64,000 nucleotides of DNA from Entonaema liquescens (taxonomy: Eukaryota; Ascomycota; Sordariomycetes; Xylariales; Xylariaceae): assembly GCA_902805475.1 (NCBI GenBank), contig CADCSX010000005.1:40001-104000 (forward strand), given 5' to 3'. Made by a program: the position numbers and the translations under genes. Below the pieces are notes generated by a model. The model saw only the letters and a program-made list of their open reading frames with translations, searched no databases and had not been told where the DNA came from. Shown here piece after piece: positions 39,594 through 54,149 of this stretch (position 1 is its first letter; each line of letters starts with the position of its first letter).

Positions 39594-42500
39594 ATTGTTT
39601 TATTATATTTAACGCATCGTACCATTATATTTTATTTATAAAATAATTTTAAAATAATTATTTTTAATTTCAAGTTAAAAAATTAATTTATCTTTTTAAA
39701 ATAACTTTATTATATTTCGAATTTTTAAAACTTTATTTTATTATTAACGTATATTAATAATAATAAATATTTATATTATAAAATAAATTTAATTTTACAT
39801 TTTTTTAAATAATTATTTAAAACGTGATATATAATGTTTTATAACTTTGAATTTTTTTTATTTAATGGTATTACTTTAAAAAAGTTAAATAATAAATGGC
39901 GAGCGCGATAACGGTCCGAAAATTAATTATAAAATAAATGTTTTTAAAAACGGTAATAATAATATAATTTTAAAAGTTTATGTAAAAATAATTTATATAT
40001 TATTTAATAATTTTAATTTAAATAATTATAATAAAATATATTTAATAATAATATTACGTATAAATAAAATAATACATAAATTTAATAATATTTTAAAAAA
40101 TTATATATTAAAAAACGAAAATTATTTTTAAAAATTTATATTTGGAAAAACATTTAAAATAATTAAATTAATATATATTAAATTATTATATTAAGTTTTT
40201 AACTTATAATAATATAATATATATTATTAAATAACGTTAATTTAAATAATTTTAATAATATATAATACATTATTATTAATATTAAATATAATTAATAAAA
40301 TTTTATATAATATTTATTATAAAGTAATTTTAAAATAATTTTTCCCGAATAAACCATATATAACTTGTTTTTTTAAACTTTATTATAAATATTATTTTTT
40401 TATTTATAATATTTAAAAATTTAAAATATTTTTAAAATTTACATTTAAATTTTTACATTTTACTTAAATTACCTTATATTTATTTAAAATTTACCTAATA
40501 AAATTTAAATATATTTATATTATAAAGTAAATATTTCAACCGGATTTATTTAAAAACTATTTTATATTTATTTTATATATTTACTCGAAATTTATTTAAT
40601 AAATTTCTAATATATTTTAATTATAAAATAAACTTTTTTACCGAATTTATTTTATATTTATCTTATATTTATTTAAGAATTATTTTATATATTTATTTTA
40701 AATTTATTTTATATTTTATTTATAAAATAACTTTTCCCGTATTTAATTTCCCGTTTTTTTTTATTTTAATTAACTTTTTTATAACGTTTTAAAAGATTGC
40801 CCGCCTTTAAAAAAAATAAGTTAATTTGTTAATTTTATTACTTTTAAACGGATTTATTTAATAATATATTTTAAGCTTTTTTTAAAATTTAAATAAAAAA
40901 ATAAACTTTTATTAAAATAATAAACTTAATTAATAATATTATATAAAAACGTTATTAATAAAAACTTTTAACGTTTTATTAAAAAATTTCAATATTTTTT
41001 TTATATATTTATTAAATTTAATTAAATGGTTTATATTTGTTAAAAAATTCCGATACGTAAAAATATTTCCCGAAAAAATTAATAAATTTATTTTTTTTAA
41101 ATTTAATAATAATAAAAAAAAACTAAAATTAAAAGTAATAACAATATAATTATAACGTTAACGTATTTTAAAATAATAATATAATTAAAAATTAAAATAT
41201 TAACATTATTTATTTTAAAATATTAAATTTATTAAAATATTTTTTCCGTTAATTTTAATGCTTTTAAATAAATTTATATTATAAATATTCGTTTATTCGA
41301 TTTAATTTTTTAAAAATTTAACATATATTTTAAATAATTTATAAGTAATACCGTTTATATTTTTCCGCGCGTTACGTAAGCTTTTATTATAAAATAACTT
41401 CATTTAAAATTAATATAATATTACGACGTTATAATTTTTTTTAAATTAAATTATATTATTATATAATATTTATAATAATTATTATATTAATTAATTAAAA
41501 ACTTTAAAAAAAACTTAATTTTTTTTATTAATAAAAAATATAATTATTTAATTTAATAAGTAAATAATTTAACGTTTATTAAATTTTACTTTAATATAAT
41601 AAAAAAAATTAATATTAAAAAATTAAAAAAGAATATTATTATAAATATTTAATTGTTATAAATTAATTTTTATATATTTATAATATTTATTATTATTAAT
41701 ATTATTTTAATAATTTAAAATATTATGTTATACTTATAATCATTAATATTTTTTTAAATAAAAATAATTTATATTTTAAATAATAAATTTTTTAAAAAAA
41801 AATATTATTAATATTTTAATAAACATTAAATTATTAAATTTTTATATTTTTATAAATAAATATAATTTAATTAAATTATAAATTATTATATATTTATTAA
41901 ATTATTATTTATAATAGTAAATTATTTTATTTTAAAAAAATTACTTTTAAAATTTAATATTAATAAATTTAATAATTTCTTCGTATTTAAATATTTCGTT
42001 TAATTAAAAATCAATTTTTAATATTATTATTTAATACATTATTTACATTATTATAAAATTAATAATATTAAATTAAAAAATAATTTATTAAAATTATTTT
42101 TAAAATATTAATTATTTAATATATTTTATTTTTATAATAATTTTTTTAACATTTTTAATTTTAAATTTCAAAAAATTAAAAAATTAATAAATTATATTTT
42201 CATAATTTATATTTATATTAAAAATTAAAATTAAAGAAATTTTTATTTTTTATAAATTTGTTTTAAAATATTTACATTATAATTTAATAAATATATTATT
42301 TTAATTAAATTTTTTATTTAATAATATCTTTAATTTAAATTAATTCATAAAAAATCTTAATATTAAAAATTAAATAAAATTTAATTTTATTTTATTAAAT
42401 AAATAAAAAAATAATAAAAATAATAATATTTCATTAACATTAAAATTTTTATTTATTTTATACTTTTTATATTTTTTTATAATATTAAATTAAAATTAAA

Positions 42501-42640
42501 TTTAATAAAATTTTTTTTTTTATTAATTTTATTAAATTTATTTTTTTAATTATAATTTTATTAAATAATAAATAAAAATAATAAAAATTTTATTAATTTA
42601 TTTATACGCATTATTAATTAAATAATAAAATATTTAATTA

Positions 42641-43128
42641 TAATCCGTTATTAAAAATCTATGTACATTTATTTAAATTATACCAAAACATTATAATTTC
42701 AACATATAATTAAAAATAAATAAAAAATTGTAAAAATAACTTATTATATAATAAATTATAAAGAATTATTTAATTAATCATTTACTTTTTATAAATTCCT
42801 TAAATATGCTATATTTATTATAATATTCGAAATTATAATTAAAATAAAAGTAAATATATAAAAGAAAATATATTATCTCATATAATTCGTATGGTAAAGT
42901 ACGTAAATTTATAAAATCTTTTCTTTCTTTTTCTTCGAATATATTTTAAATAATCACTTTTACAAATATATAAAAATAAAAATATACATAATAATACTTA
43001 TTTTAAATATAATATATTAATAAAATATTATTAATTTTACCGTTTAATTAAACTTATAATAATATGTTAAAATCATAATATTTTAATATAATTTAAATGA
43101 GTGTATATAGATTTTTAATAATGTATTA
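42641..43128. mobile_element. 488-bp non-coding TIR element (MITE-like, TA target)
   Basis: It interrupts the unit sequence at TATTTAATTA/TTTTAAAAAA, which is continuous in units 1-3 and 5. The left end TAATCCGTTATTAAAAATCT and the reverse complement of the right end, TAATACATTATTAAAAATCT, match with two mismatches. The similarity continues for about 40 bp (to ATTTAAATTATA). A TA flanks each side (42639-42640 and 43129-43130), as for Tc1/mariner-type elements. There is no long open frame. CA/TG pairs are commoner inside than in the flanking array, so it may have arrived after, or escaped, RIP. The transposase family is an inference from the TA target only. Confidence 0.8.
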
Positions 43129-46100
43129 TATTTTAAAAAAATTATAATTATTTTTATTATTTATTTATATTTAATTAAATTTTTTTATTTTAATATTTAA
43201 AATATTAAATAAAAATTATATTACATTAATATTATTTTTTAATTATTATAATATTATATTTTAATTAAATAATTAAATTTTTTTTATTTATACCAATTTT
43301 AAATTAATTATTAACCGTACATTAAATAATTAAAATTTATTAAAAACGTTAAAATTTAAATATTAAAAATTGTTAATTAATTACTTAATTAATAATAATT
43401 TATTTTTAAATTATCCTTTAAAAACTTAACGTATTTAATTTTTAAAATTAATTTTTTTTCCAAAATTATAAATTTATTTTATTAATTTCTTTTATTTATA
43501 TTATTTTATTAATTAAAAATTATTTATTTTAAAAATTTATTATAATTATAAATATAATTTAATTTAAAAAATGTTAAAAATGTATTAAATTTAATAAAAA
43601 TATTAAATTTTTTTAACTTTTAAATTTTAATTTTAAATAAATTAATTTTAAAAGAATAAATCGTTAAAAAAAAAAAAATTATTTAAAATTTTTACCGTTA
43701 TTTCCGTTTTTAATTACATTATTATATAAAATTTAAATTTAAATGTTGGAATATTAATTAATTTCCTTTTTATTATATAAAATATAAGTATTTATTTTAA
43801 AACGGAATTTTTTTATAGTTTAAAATTAATTAATTTACGTTTAACCATTATTTACATAAACATTTTTTTTATTTTAATTTTTTAAATTTTTATTAAAATA
43901 TTTATTATTATTATTAAAATTTATATTAAAAGTTATTTTACTTAAATTTATATTTTAAATTTTATTATTAATTTTTATAATTATTTATTTTTTAAAATAT
44001 TATTTTTATTTTAAAAACAAAATATAAATAAAATATTTAAATATTATTTATTTTAAAGGTTAATATATTTAATAAATAAATTATAATACAATTTTTAACG
44101 GATTTTAAATTTTATGATTATTATTTTATTATTAAAATATATTAATATTTTTTATAATATTTAATAAACATTTATTTTAGGATTTTAATCCCGCGTTTAA
44201 TTTATTTTACATTGTTAATTTTATTTATTAAAAATAATTTATTAATATTAATATATTTAAATACTTATATTTAATTAAATAATAAAAATTCTTTATATAT
44301 TTAAAATTTAAAAATAAATAAAAACAATATAACGTTTTTAAATCTTTAATTATTCGTTTTATTTTATAAAATTAAAAATAACATTATTATTTTAAAAGAA
44401 ATTTTAATAATAATTAATTATTAAATAATTTAATAAATTTTTTACTTTTATACGTAAATTTAATAATTAATTTATACATCAAAATTATTATAAGTTTTTA
44501 TTAAAATTTTGTTTAATTTTACTTTATTTACATATAATTTACCATTTTTTAAATTTAAATAATTATATTTTTATTTAAATTTATTCGAAAATATTAAAAT
44601 TAATTAATAATATATCCGTAAAAACTTTAACTTTTTTCATTTTTATTATATATAAAAGTTTAACATTTAAACATTTACATAAAGATTTAACTTTTTAATT
44701 TATATTTTAAAAGAAATTATTAATAATTATTATATTAATATTTTTATTAAAATACATTTTTTAATCTTTTAAAAAATATTATATAAAAAATTATAACATT
44801 TTTAAAAAAATTATATTTTTTAAATTTTAATTTTTTTTAAAAAAACCAATATTAACTTATATTAAATAAAATATATTAATAAAAATATTAAATAATCCAT
44901 TTAAAAAAAATTTAATTGTAAACATTTCTTTTTTAATAATTTTATATGTTATTTAATTTTTTTTTAAAATATCTTTCATTTTTTAATCGTTTTATTTATA
45001 CATTATCAATTTTTAACTAATATTTAATTTTAAAAAAGATTTATTTTCCATTTAAAATAACATTTTTAAATTACTTAATTTATTAAACAAATTATATAAA
45101 AATTTAATATTTAATTATGTAAAGTTTTCATTTTTTTTAATATCCCGTTTTAAAAAATTTAAAAAATACTTTATTAAAAATATTTTTTATAAATTATAAT
45201 TTAGATTATTAAAATTAAATTTTAAATTTAAATTATTATTATTTCATTTATTATTATTAAAATAATTTTTATTAATTTTTTTTCTTTCATTTATTAATAT
45301 ATTTAAATTTAATAAGTATTTTTATTTAATTTAAAATTAATTATTAAAAATATAAGGATTTTATAATTAATTATTAAAATAATTTTAAAAATAAAAAAAA
45401 TATTATTACATTTAAAATATATTTTAATTTTATTAATTATTTTAAAGAATTATATTTTAAAATATAAATTTTTAACATTAAATAATAAAAGTTTAAAAAT
45501 TAAAATAACACTTAAATAAACATATTTATTAAAATATTAATAAATGTAATATACGTTTAAAAATTTAATAATTTATTAAATTTTATAATTTACATTATTT
45601 ATCGCATTTTGTTATATTTTATATTAATATTAAAATTAAAAAATCCATTATTAAAAATTTTAATTATTAAATTTAAAATATTTAAAAAAATAATATATAT
45701 AATAAAATTTAATGGTTTATTAACAAATTTAATAATATGTTATTAAGTAATTAAAAAGTAATTATTAAATAAATATAACCCGTTAAAACAATAATAATGA
45801 TTTTTTATTAATTTATTAATAAAGATTTTATTACAATTTTTACTTTTTTTAAATAATTAAATTTAAATAATTTTGTAACTTTAAAATATTATTATTAATC
45901 TTTTTAAATTAATTTAAAAACTTTATTAAATTATTTAATTAATAATAACGATAAATAATATATATAAAAAGTAAAAATATAATTAATATAAATTAATAAT
46001 TTACATTTATTAAAAATTTTTTATTAAAAAATAATAATTATAATATTTTATTTTTAATATAATAAAATTTAATAAAATTACTTAAGTATTTTTATTAAAA

Positions 46101-46982
46101 AAATATTTATTAATTTTATTAATATAACACACATATAATTTAAAATATTGAAAAATATTATAAATTTATTGTTATTTTAAATTTCCATTTTTTTAAATAA
46201 ATAATTTTTTTTAAAAAATTAATATATTATTAAAATAATATAAATTATTTAATAAATTAAAGTTTTATTTATTATTATAATTAAATAAATAAATTATTTT
46301 ATTAATTAAAAACGGTTATATATTACTATTTATAAAATTAAAAAAAAGTTTTTAATTTATTAATTTTTATTATATTTAAATTTAATAAATTTTCCTATAT
46401 TAAGTTAAATTAAATTATAAGTTTTACTTTTAATAATATTTTTCCATTAATTTCTTTAAATTTTAATTTTGTAATTATATTTTTTTTAAAATTTAAAAAT
46501 TTTAATTTTTTATAAAATATTAAATAAATTAAAAAATAATATTATTTAATTTTTAATTAATATAATTTATAATTAAAATTATAATAATATTTACATTAAC
46601 TTGTTATTTTTTAAAAACGTATCGATTATATTTTAAAAATGTTATAAAAAATACTTTTATTAACATTTAATTTATAAATTATATTTTTAATATTTATTCC
46701 CGGGTAATTATAAAATAACTTTAAAATAAATATTATATAAATTTAATTATAAATTATTTAATTTTTTATATTATTATAATTTGTTATTATTTTTAATTAT
46801 AAAATATAATGAAAATTTTAAAAAAATCTTTGCAATTTAATAATATTATTTATTACAATTAATAAACCGTAACGGATTAATTTCTATTTTCAATAATTAA
46901 ATACATTATTAAATTATTTTTAATTTTTTAATTATAATAATTTTAACATATATTATTAAAATTAAAATTATTATAATTATTA

Positions 46983-47315
46983 ATTGTTATTATATTAATA
47001 TATTTATTAAATATAATATTATTATTATTAATAATATTTAAATTACTTTTATATAATAAATGTTTAAATAATTAATTTACATTTTTACAAAATTTAACAC
47101 GTTTTTTAAGTTTTTTAAAAAAAAACCAATATTTTTCCATATTTTATATAAATTATAATAATAATTTTACTTAAAATTAATATAAATTTAAAAAGTTTTA
47201 ACTTTCTTTAATTTAAATTATTTTATTAACATTTATCCATTATAATTAAATATATTTAATTAATAAATTTAATAAAATTTTATTATTTTTAATATTAATA
47301 AATATTTATTAAATT
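46983..47315. other. Extra ~330-bp AT-rich block specific to unit 4
   Basis: In unit 1 the words TATTATAATTATTAACATTA and AATTTACTTTTTAATTATT are adjacent (8690-8730). In unit 4 about 330 bp lies between their equivalents. The block is low-complexity AT-rich DNA. I see no convincing inverted repeats, target duplication or coding capacity. It may be an insertion or DNA captured with the neighbouring 0.36-kb deletion. Confidence 0.5.
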
Positions 47316-49177
47316 TATTTTCCAATTATTTTTTATTAAAAAATTTAAATTATATTTATTTTAATTATAAAATTTAAAAAAACCTTATATTAATATTTAT
47401 TATTATTATTTCCCCGTATTAAAATTAAATAATTTACGTATTTATTATTTTCTTTAAATATAATAATTATTTTTTAAGTTTTTTTTTTAAAATCAAATTT
47501 TAATTTTCCATTATTCGTTATAATTATAATAAATTAAACCTTTATCATTAAGAATTAATAAAGCAAAAATTTAAATAAACCATCGTTAACGTAAAACCAT
47601 GTAATTTAAAAAATTATTATAAATTATTAAAAAATTTTAAAAAATATTAATTTTTAATTTAATAAATATATTTTTTTATAAATTAAGATTTTTAATAGAT
47701 ATGAATTTTAAAATTACCATAATTATTTAAATAATAAAATATTATTAAATAAATAATAATTAATTTAATAAATTATTTATAATTTTATAATATAATTTAT
47801 TAATATTTAAATATATATAATTTAATTTTTAAAATAAACATATAATTATTAATAAAATTAATTAAGTAATTATTATATGTTAAAATTAATTAATTATGTT
47901 TTTTAACATAAAAAAATTAATTACAATTTATACCATTAAAAATAAATCGTTTAACGGTTTAAATAAAGTTTATTACATTAAAATACGTTTTTTATTTTTT
48001 TTTTTAAATATTTTAAAACGTTAATCCGTTACATATATCGCAAGTATTAAAACAAATAAAAATAAAATTCACAAATTTTTAAAAAAAATTATCATTTTAT
48101 AATTATAAAGTAATTATAAAATAAGTATTTTTTAACATTTTACGGTAAATTTAACTATTAATCAATTATTTATAAAATTTAATTAATAGTTTTTAAATAA
48201 AAAACACATTTAAAAATTTTTAAATATTTTAAATATACGTTGAAAATTAATATAAAACCAAGTTTATAACGTTTTAAAAAAATTAATAATTATTATAATT
48301 TTTTATTAATTAAGTTTAATTTATAAAAATGTAAAAAATTTATATAATAATTATTATATAAATATAAAATATAATATTAAAAATTATTATTATTTAATAA
48401 TAACGTTTTTTAAAATTAAATAATTTTAAAGTTATTATTTAATAAACCGGTAAAATATAAATATAATTTAAAAATTTTATATAAAATATAAATATATTTT
48501 AATAAATATTAAAACGTATTAAATATAAATATATAAAATTTTATTAAATTATATTAAATTTATATATTAATGTAATTAAATAATTCATTAAATATAATAA
48601 AATAATTTATTTTTAAATTATATATTTATTTTAAACTTTATAATTTAAATTATTAAATTAAAAAATATAATAATTTTATAATTTTCATTACATTATTATT
48701 TATTTTTTTATATATTTATTAAATTTATTTAAATTTAAAATATAAATTTAAAATTTTTAATATACATTAAAATTTTTTAATAAATTTATTTATATAAAAA
48801 TTTTTAAAACATTTTATTAAGTTTTTTTAAAAAAATATAAAAATTTATTTTTAAAATCTTTTTTATAATATATTTTAAAAAGTTTTTATAACATTTTATT
48901 TTATATTATTAAGTATTTTTCGATAAAACGGTTACGGTAATATATAAAGTATTTTTATATAAAATTTATTACGTTTATTATAATAGTTTAAATAAATTAT
49001 TATTAAATAAATATATATATTATAAATATTATATGATTTATCATATATAAACACATAATTAGATTTTTTAAAAAATAATTTTTATATTTTACATATTATA
49101 ATATATTTCATTTTATTTATAGAATAAATTTAAAATAACTTCATTTAATTTTAATTAAAAATTAATTTAACTTTTAA

Positions 49178-52100
49178 ATTATTATATCGTATTTAACACA
49201 TTACATTATTATATTTTATTTATAAAATAATTTTAAAATAATTATTTTTAATTTTAAATTAAAAAATTAACCCGTTTTTTTAAAATAACTTTATTATATT
49301 TTAAACTTTTAAAATTTTATTTCGCCATTAATATATATTAACAATAATAAATATTTATATTATAAAATAAACTTAATTTTATATTTTTTTAAATAATTAT
49401 TTAAAACATAATATATAATATTTTATAACTTTAAATTTTTATTATTTAATAGTATTATTTTAAAAAAGTTAAATAATAAGTAACGGACGTAATAATAGTT
49501 TAAAAATTAATTATAAAATAAATATTTTTAAAAACAGCAATAATAATATAGTTTTAAAAACTTATATAAAAATAATTTATATATTATTTAATAACTTTAA
49601 TTTAAATAATTATAATAAAATACGTTTAATAATAATAATATATATAAATAAAATAATATATAAATTTAATAATATTTTAAAAAATTACATATTAAAAAAT
49701 AAAAATTATTTTTAAAAATTTATATTTAAAAAAACATTTAAAATAATTAAATTAATATATATTAAATTATCGTATTAAATTTTTAACTTATAATAACATA
49801 ATATATATTATTAAATAATATTAATTTAAATAATTTTAATAATATATAATACATTAATATTAATATTAAATATAATTAATAAAACCTCGTATAATATTTA
49901 TTATAAAATAATTTTAAAATAATTTTTCTTAGATAAATTATATATAATTCGTTTTTTTAAATTTTATTATAAATATTATTTTTTTATTTATAATATTTAA
50001 AAATTTAAAATATTTTTAAAATTTATATTTAAATTTTTACATTTTATTTAAATTATTTTATATTTATCCGAAATTTACCCGATAAAACTTAAATATATTC
50101 ATATTATAAAATAAATATTTCAATTAAATTTATTTAAGAATTACTTTATATTTATTTTATATATTTACCCGAAATTTATTTAATAAATTTCCAATATATT
50201 TTAATTATAAAATAAATTTTCCCGTTAAATTTATTTTATATTTACTTTATATTTACTTAAAAATTACCTTATATATTTATTTTAAATTTACTTTATATTT
50301 TATTTATAAAGTAATTTTTCTCGTATTTAATTTCCGTTTTTTTTTATTTTAATTAACTTTTTTATAACGTTTTAAAAAATTATTTACTTTTAAAAAAAAA
50401 AAAATTAACCCATTAATTTTACCATTTTTAAATAAACTTATTTAATAACATATTTTAAACTTTTTTTAAAATTTAAATAAAAAAATAAATTTTTATTAAA
50501 ATAATAAAATTTAATTAATAATATTATATAAAAACGTTATTAATAAAAGTTTTTAACGTTTCGGCGAAAAGTTTAAATATTTTCCTCACATATTTACCGA
50601 GTTTAATTAAATAATTTATATCCGTTAAAAAGTTTTAATACGCGAAAATATTTCCCGAAAAAATTAGTAAATTTATTTTTTTTTAAATTTAATAATAATA
50701 AAAAAAGTTAAAATTAAAAATAACAACAGTATAATTATAACATTAACACGTTTTAAAATAGTAACATAATCGGAAGTTAAAATATTAATATTATTTATTT
50801 TATATTTATTTTATATTTATATTATTTATTTAAAATATTAAAATATATATAATTAATAAATTAAAAAATTAATTATACATTTTATATTCGTAATTTTTAT
50901 ATATTATATATATTTTATTTATATATTTAATTAAATAATTAACTAATATAATTCATTTATATTTTATAATTTACATTTATTTATAATATAAAAAAAATTA
51001 AATATATTTTTTTATTATAAAATAAATTTTTTTAAAAAAATTATCTAAGAATTATTTTATAAAATTCGAATATATTTTAATTATAAAATAAATTTTCCCG
51101 AAAATTTGTATTTAAAAGTTATTTTATATATATTAAAGATATTTTTTATTATAAAGTAAGTTTTTTTAATCGATTCATTTAGTACGAAAATCGAAAATAA
51201 AAATTTAATTTTTTTTTTTTATAAAATTTATTTAATAAAAATTATTTATATAAAAATTTTTAAATAATAAATAATATTTTTTTTATATATATTTATTTAT
51301 ATATTTATATATTTTTAAATTTAAATAGTTAAAAAAAACGCATTTAAAATAAATATACTTTTTTGAAATTTAATAAAACTTATTTTATATTTCATATATT
51401 ATAAAAATAGAAATAAAAAATAATAAAATCTTTTATTACTTTAATATTAAATTAAATAAATATAAAAAATTTAAATAAAAAAAAATTTACTTTTAATAAA
51501 TTATAATAATAAAATTATTTTATTATTTACAAAAATCTTTTATATAATTAAATCGTTTATAAAAAATTTAATCCCACACGTATTAAAATTACAATTTATA
51601 AAATACCATTATATTATTTTTAATATAATAAAAAAATTATTAATTAAAATATAAAATTAAAACTTATTTATATTCATTTATAATATATAAAAAATATCAT
51701 CGCATTTTAATATAAATTTTAATTTAAAAATATTTAACTATTATTTAATAAATAATAACGTCATAATATTACTTAATCGAATAATTATAAAAATTAATTA
51801 TTTAAATTAATAATTTTTTTTATATTAAATTAAATTACCATTATAATAAAATTATTAATAAAATAAAATTAACTTATTTTACAACGGTTTAAATTTAATT
51901 TACATTTTTTATTTATTAATTTTAAATTTAAGTTTATAAAAAATTAATAATTTTAAAATACCGAATTCGTTAAAATATTTTTTTTATTAATTTTAACGTT
52001 TTTAAATAAATTCGCATTATAAATGTTTATTTATTTAACTTAATTTTTTAAAAATTTAACATATATTTTAAACAATTTATAATTAACATTATTTATATTT

Positions 52101-54149
52101 TTCCGCACATTATATAAGTTTTTATTATAAAGTAATTTTATTTAAAATTAATATAATACCGTAACGCCGTAATTTGTTTTTAAATTAAATTATATTATTA
52201 TATAATATTTGTAATAATTATTATATTAATTAATTAAAAACTTTAAAAAAAATTTAATTTTTTATATTAATAAAAAATATAATTATTTAAATTAATAAAT
52301 AAATAATTTAACGTTTATTAAATTTTATTTTAATATAATCAAAAAAGTTAATATTAAAAAATAAAAAAATAATATTATTATAAATGTTTAACCATTATAA
52401 ATTAATTTTTATATATTTATAACGTTCATTATTATTAACGTTATTTTAATAATTTAAAATATAACGTTATACCCGTAATTATTAATATTTTTTTAAATAA
52501 AAATAACTTACATTTTAAATAATAAATTTTTTAAAAAAAAATATTATTAACATTTTAATAAATGTTAAATTATGAAATTTTTATATTTTTATAAGTAAAT
52601 ATAATTTAATCGAATTATAAATTATTATATATTTATTAAATTATTATTTATAATATAAATTATTTTATTTTAAAAAAATTACTTTTAAAATTTAATATTA
52701 ATATATTTAATAATTTCTTTATATTTAAACGTTTTATTTAATTAAAAATAAATTTTTAATGTTATTATTTAATACATTATTTACATTATTATAAAATTAA
52801 TAACGTTAAATTAAAAAATGATTTATTAAAATTATCTTTAAAACATTAATTATTTAACATATTTTAATTTTATAATAATTTTTTTAATATTTTAACTTTA
52901 AATTTTAAAAAATTAAAAAATTAAAAATTTATATTTTTATAATTTATATTTATATTAAAAATTAAAATTAAAAAAACTTTTACTTTTTTATTTTATTAAA
53001 GATTTTTATTTTTTTTAAACTTTTTTTAAAATATTTACGTTATAATTTAATAAATATATTACTTTAATTAAACCTTTTATTTAATAATATTTTTAATTTA
53101 AATTAATTTATAAAAAACTTTAATTTTAAAAGTTAAATAAAATTTAACCCCGTTTTATTAAATAAGTAAAAAAATAATAAAAATAATAATATTTTATTAA
53201 TATTAAAACTTTTATTTATTTTATATTTTTTATATTTTTTTATCATATTAAATTAAAATTAAATTTAATAAAGTTTTTTTTTTATTAATTTTATTAAATT
53301 TATTTTTTTAATTATAATTTTATTAAATAATAAATAAAGATAGTGGGAATTTTATTAATTTATTTATATATGTTATTAATTAAATAATAAAATATTTAAT
53401 TATTTTAAAAAAATTATAATTATTTTTACTATTTATTTACATTTAATTAAATTTTTTTATTTTAATATTTAAAATATTAAATAAAAATTATATTATATTA
53501 ATATTATTTTTTAACTATTATAATATTATATTTTAATTAAATAATTAAATTTCTTTTATATATATTAATTTTAAATTAATTATTAATTATATGTTAAATA
53601 ATTAAAATTTATTAAAAACGTTAAAACTTAAATATTAAAAATTATTAATTAATTATTTAATTAATAATAATTTATTTTTAAGTTATTTTTTAAAAACGTA
53701 ATGTATTTAATGTTTAAAATTAATTTTTTTCTTAAAATTATAAAATTATTTTATTAATTAAAAATTGTTCATTTTGGAAATTTATTATAATTATAAATAT
53801 AATTTAATTTAAAAAAAAAAATTTTTAATAAACTTTTAAAAAATATTAAATTTTTTCGGTTATTAAATTTTAATTTTAAATAAGTTAATTTTAAAATAAT
53901 AAATTATTAAAAAAAAAAAAAACTTTATTTAAAATTTTTATTATTATTTTTATTTTTAATTACGTTATTATATAAAATTTAAATTTAAACGTTAAAATAT
54001 TAACCGGTTTTTTTTTATTATATAAAATATAAATATTTATTTTAAAACGGAAATTTTTTATAATTTAAAATTAATTAATTTATATTTAACCATTATTTAT
54101 ATAAAATATTTTTTTATTTTAAATTTTTAAATTTTTATTAAAATATTTA
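49178..54149. repeat. Tandem array unit 5, truncated at the LINE junction
   Basis: It is collinear with unit 1 positions 1 to about 5223, then homology ends abruptly after TTTTTATTAAAATATTTA. It shares the exact 103-bp deletion of unit 4 (at ~49905) and the single-copy state of the 11-bp repeat, so units 4 and 5 probably descend from one deleted unit. It contains a solo Copia LTR. The array does not resume to the right of the LINE, so this is the right edge of the array. Confidence 0.85.
50836..50988 (+). mobile_element. Solo LTR of the same Copia family
   Basis: It is exactly 153 bp and collinear with the LTRs at 23712 and 30620. TG and CA ends have become TA and TA. It is flanked by a perfect 5-bp duplication, TAAAA at 50831-50835 and 50989-50993. 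The target corresponds to CGGGA within CCCGGGAGAAGTC of unit 1. It presumably formed by LTR-LTR recombination. The family therefore inserted at least twice in this array. Confidence 0.9.

Larger units (their letters stand above)
39594..49177. repeat. Tandem array unit 4, with several deletions and two insertions
   Basis: It is collinear with unit 1 but shorter. A 103-bp loss near 40318 joins the two TTACAGGGTAG words. About 1.2 kb is lost near 41216 (unit 1 ~1713 to ~2930), about 0.36 kb near 46930 (unit 1 ~8290-8646) and about 0.27 kb near 48808 (unit 1 ~10205-10475). It also carries an inverted-repeat element at 42641-43128 and an extra block at ~46983-47315. RIP is as heavy as in unit 2, with no GC-rich remnant. 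Confidence 0.85.

Noticed and set aside
1..54149. RIP-mutated rDNA tandem array (unit size is similar)
   Set aside because: No stretch resembling 18S, 5.8S or 28S rRNA was seen in the unmutated island or in residual GC-rich patches. The core is a poor fit to rRNA, but a consensus search would settle it.
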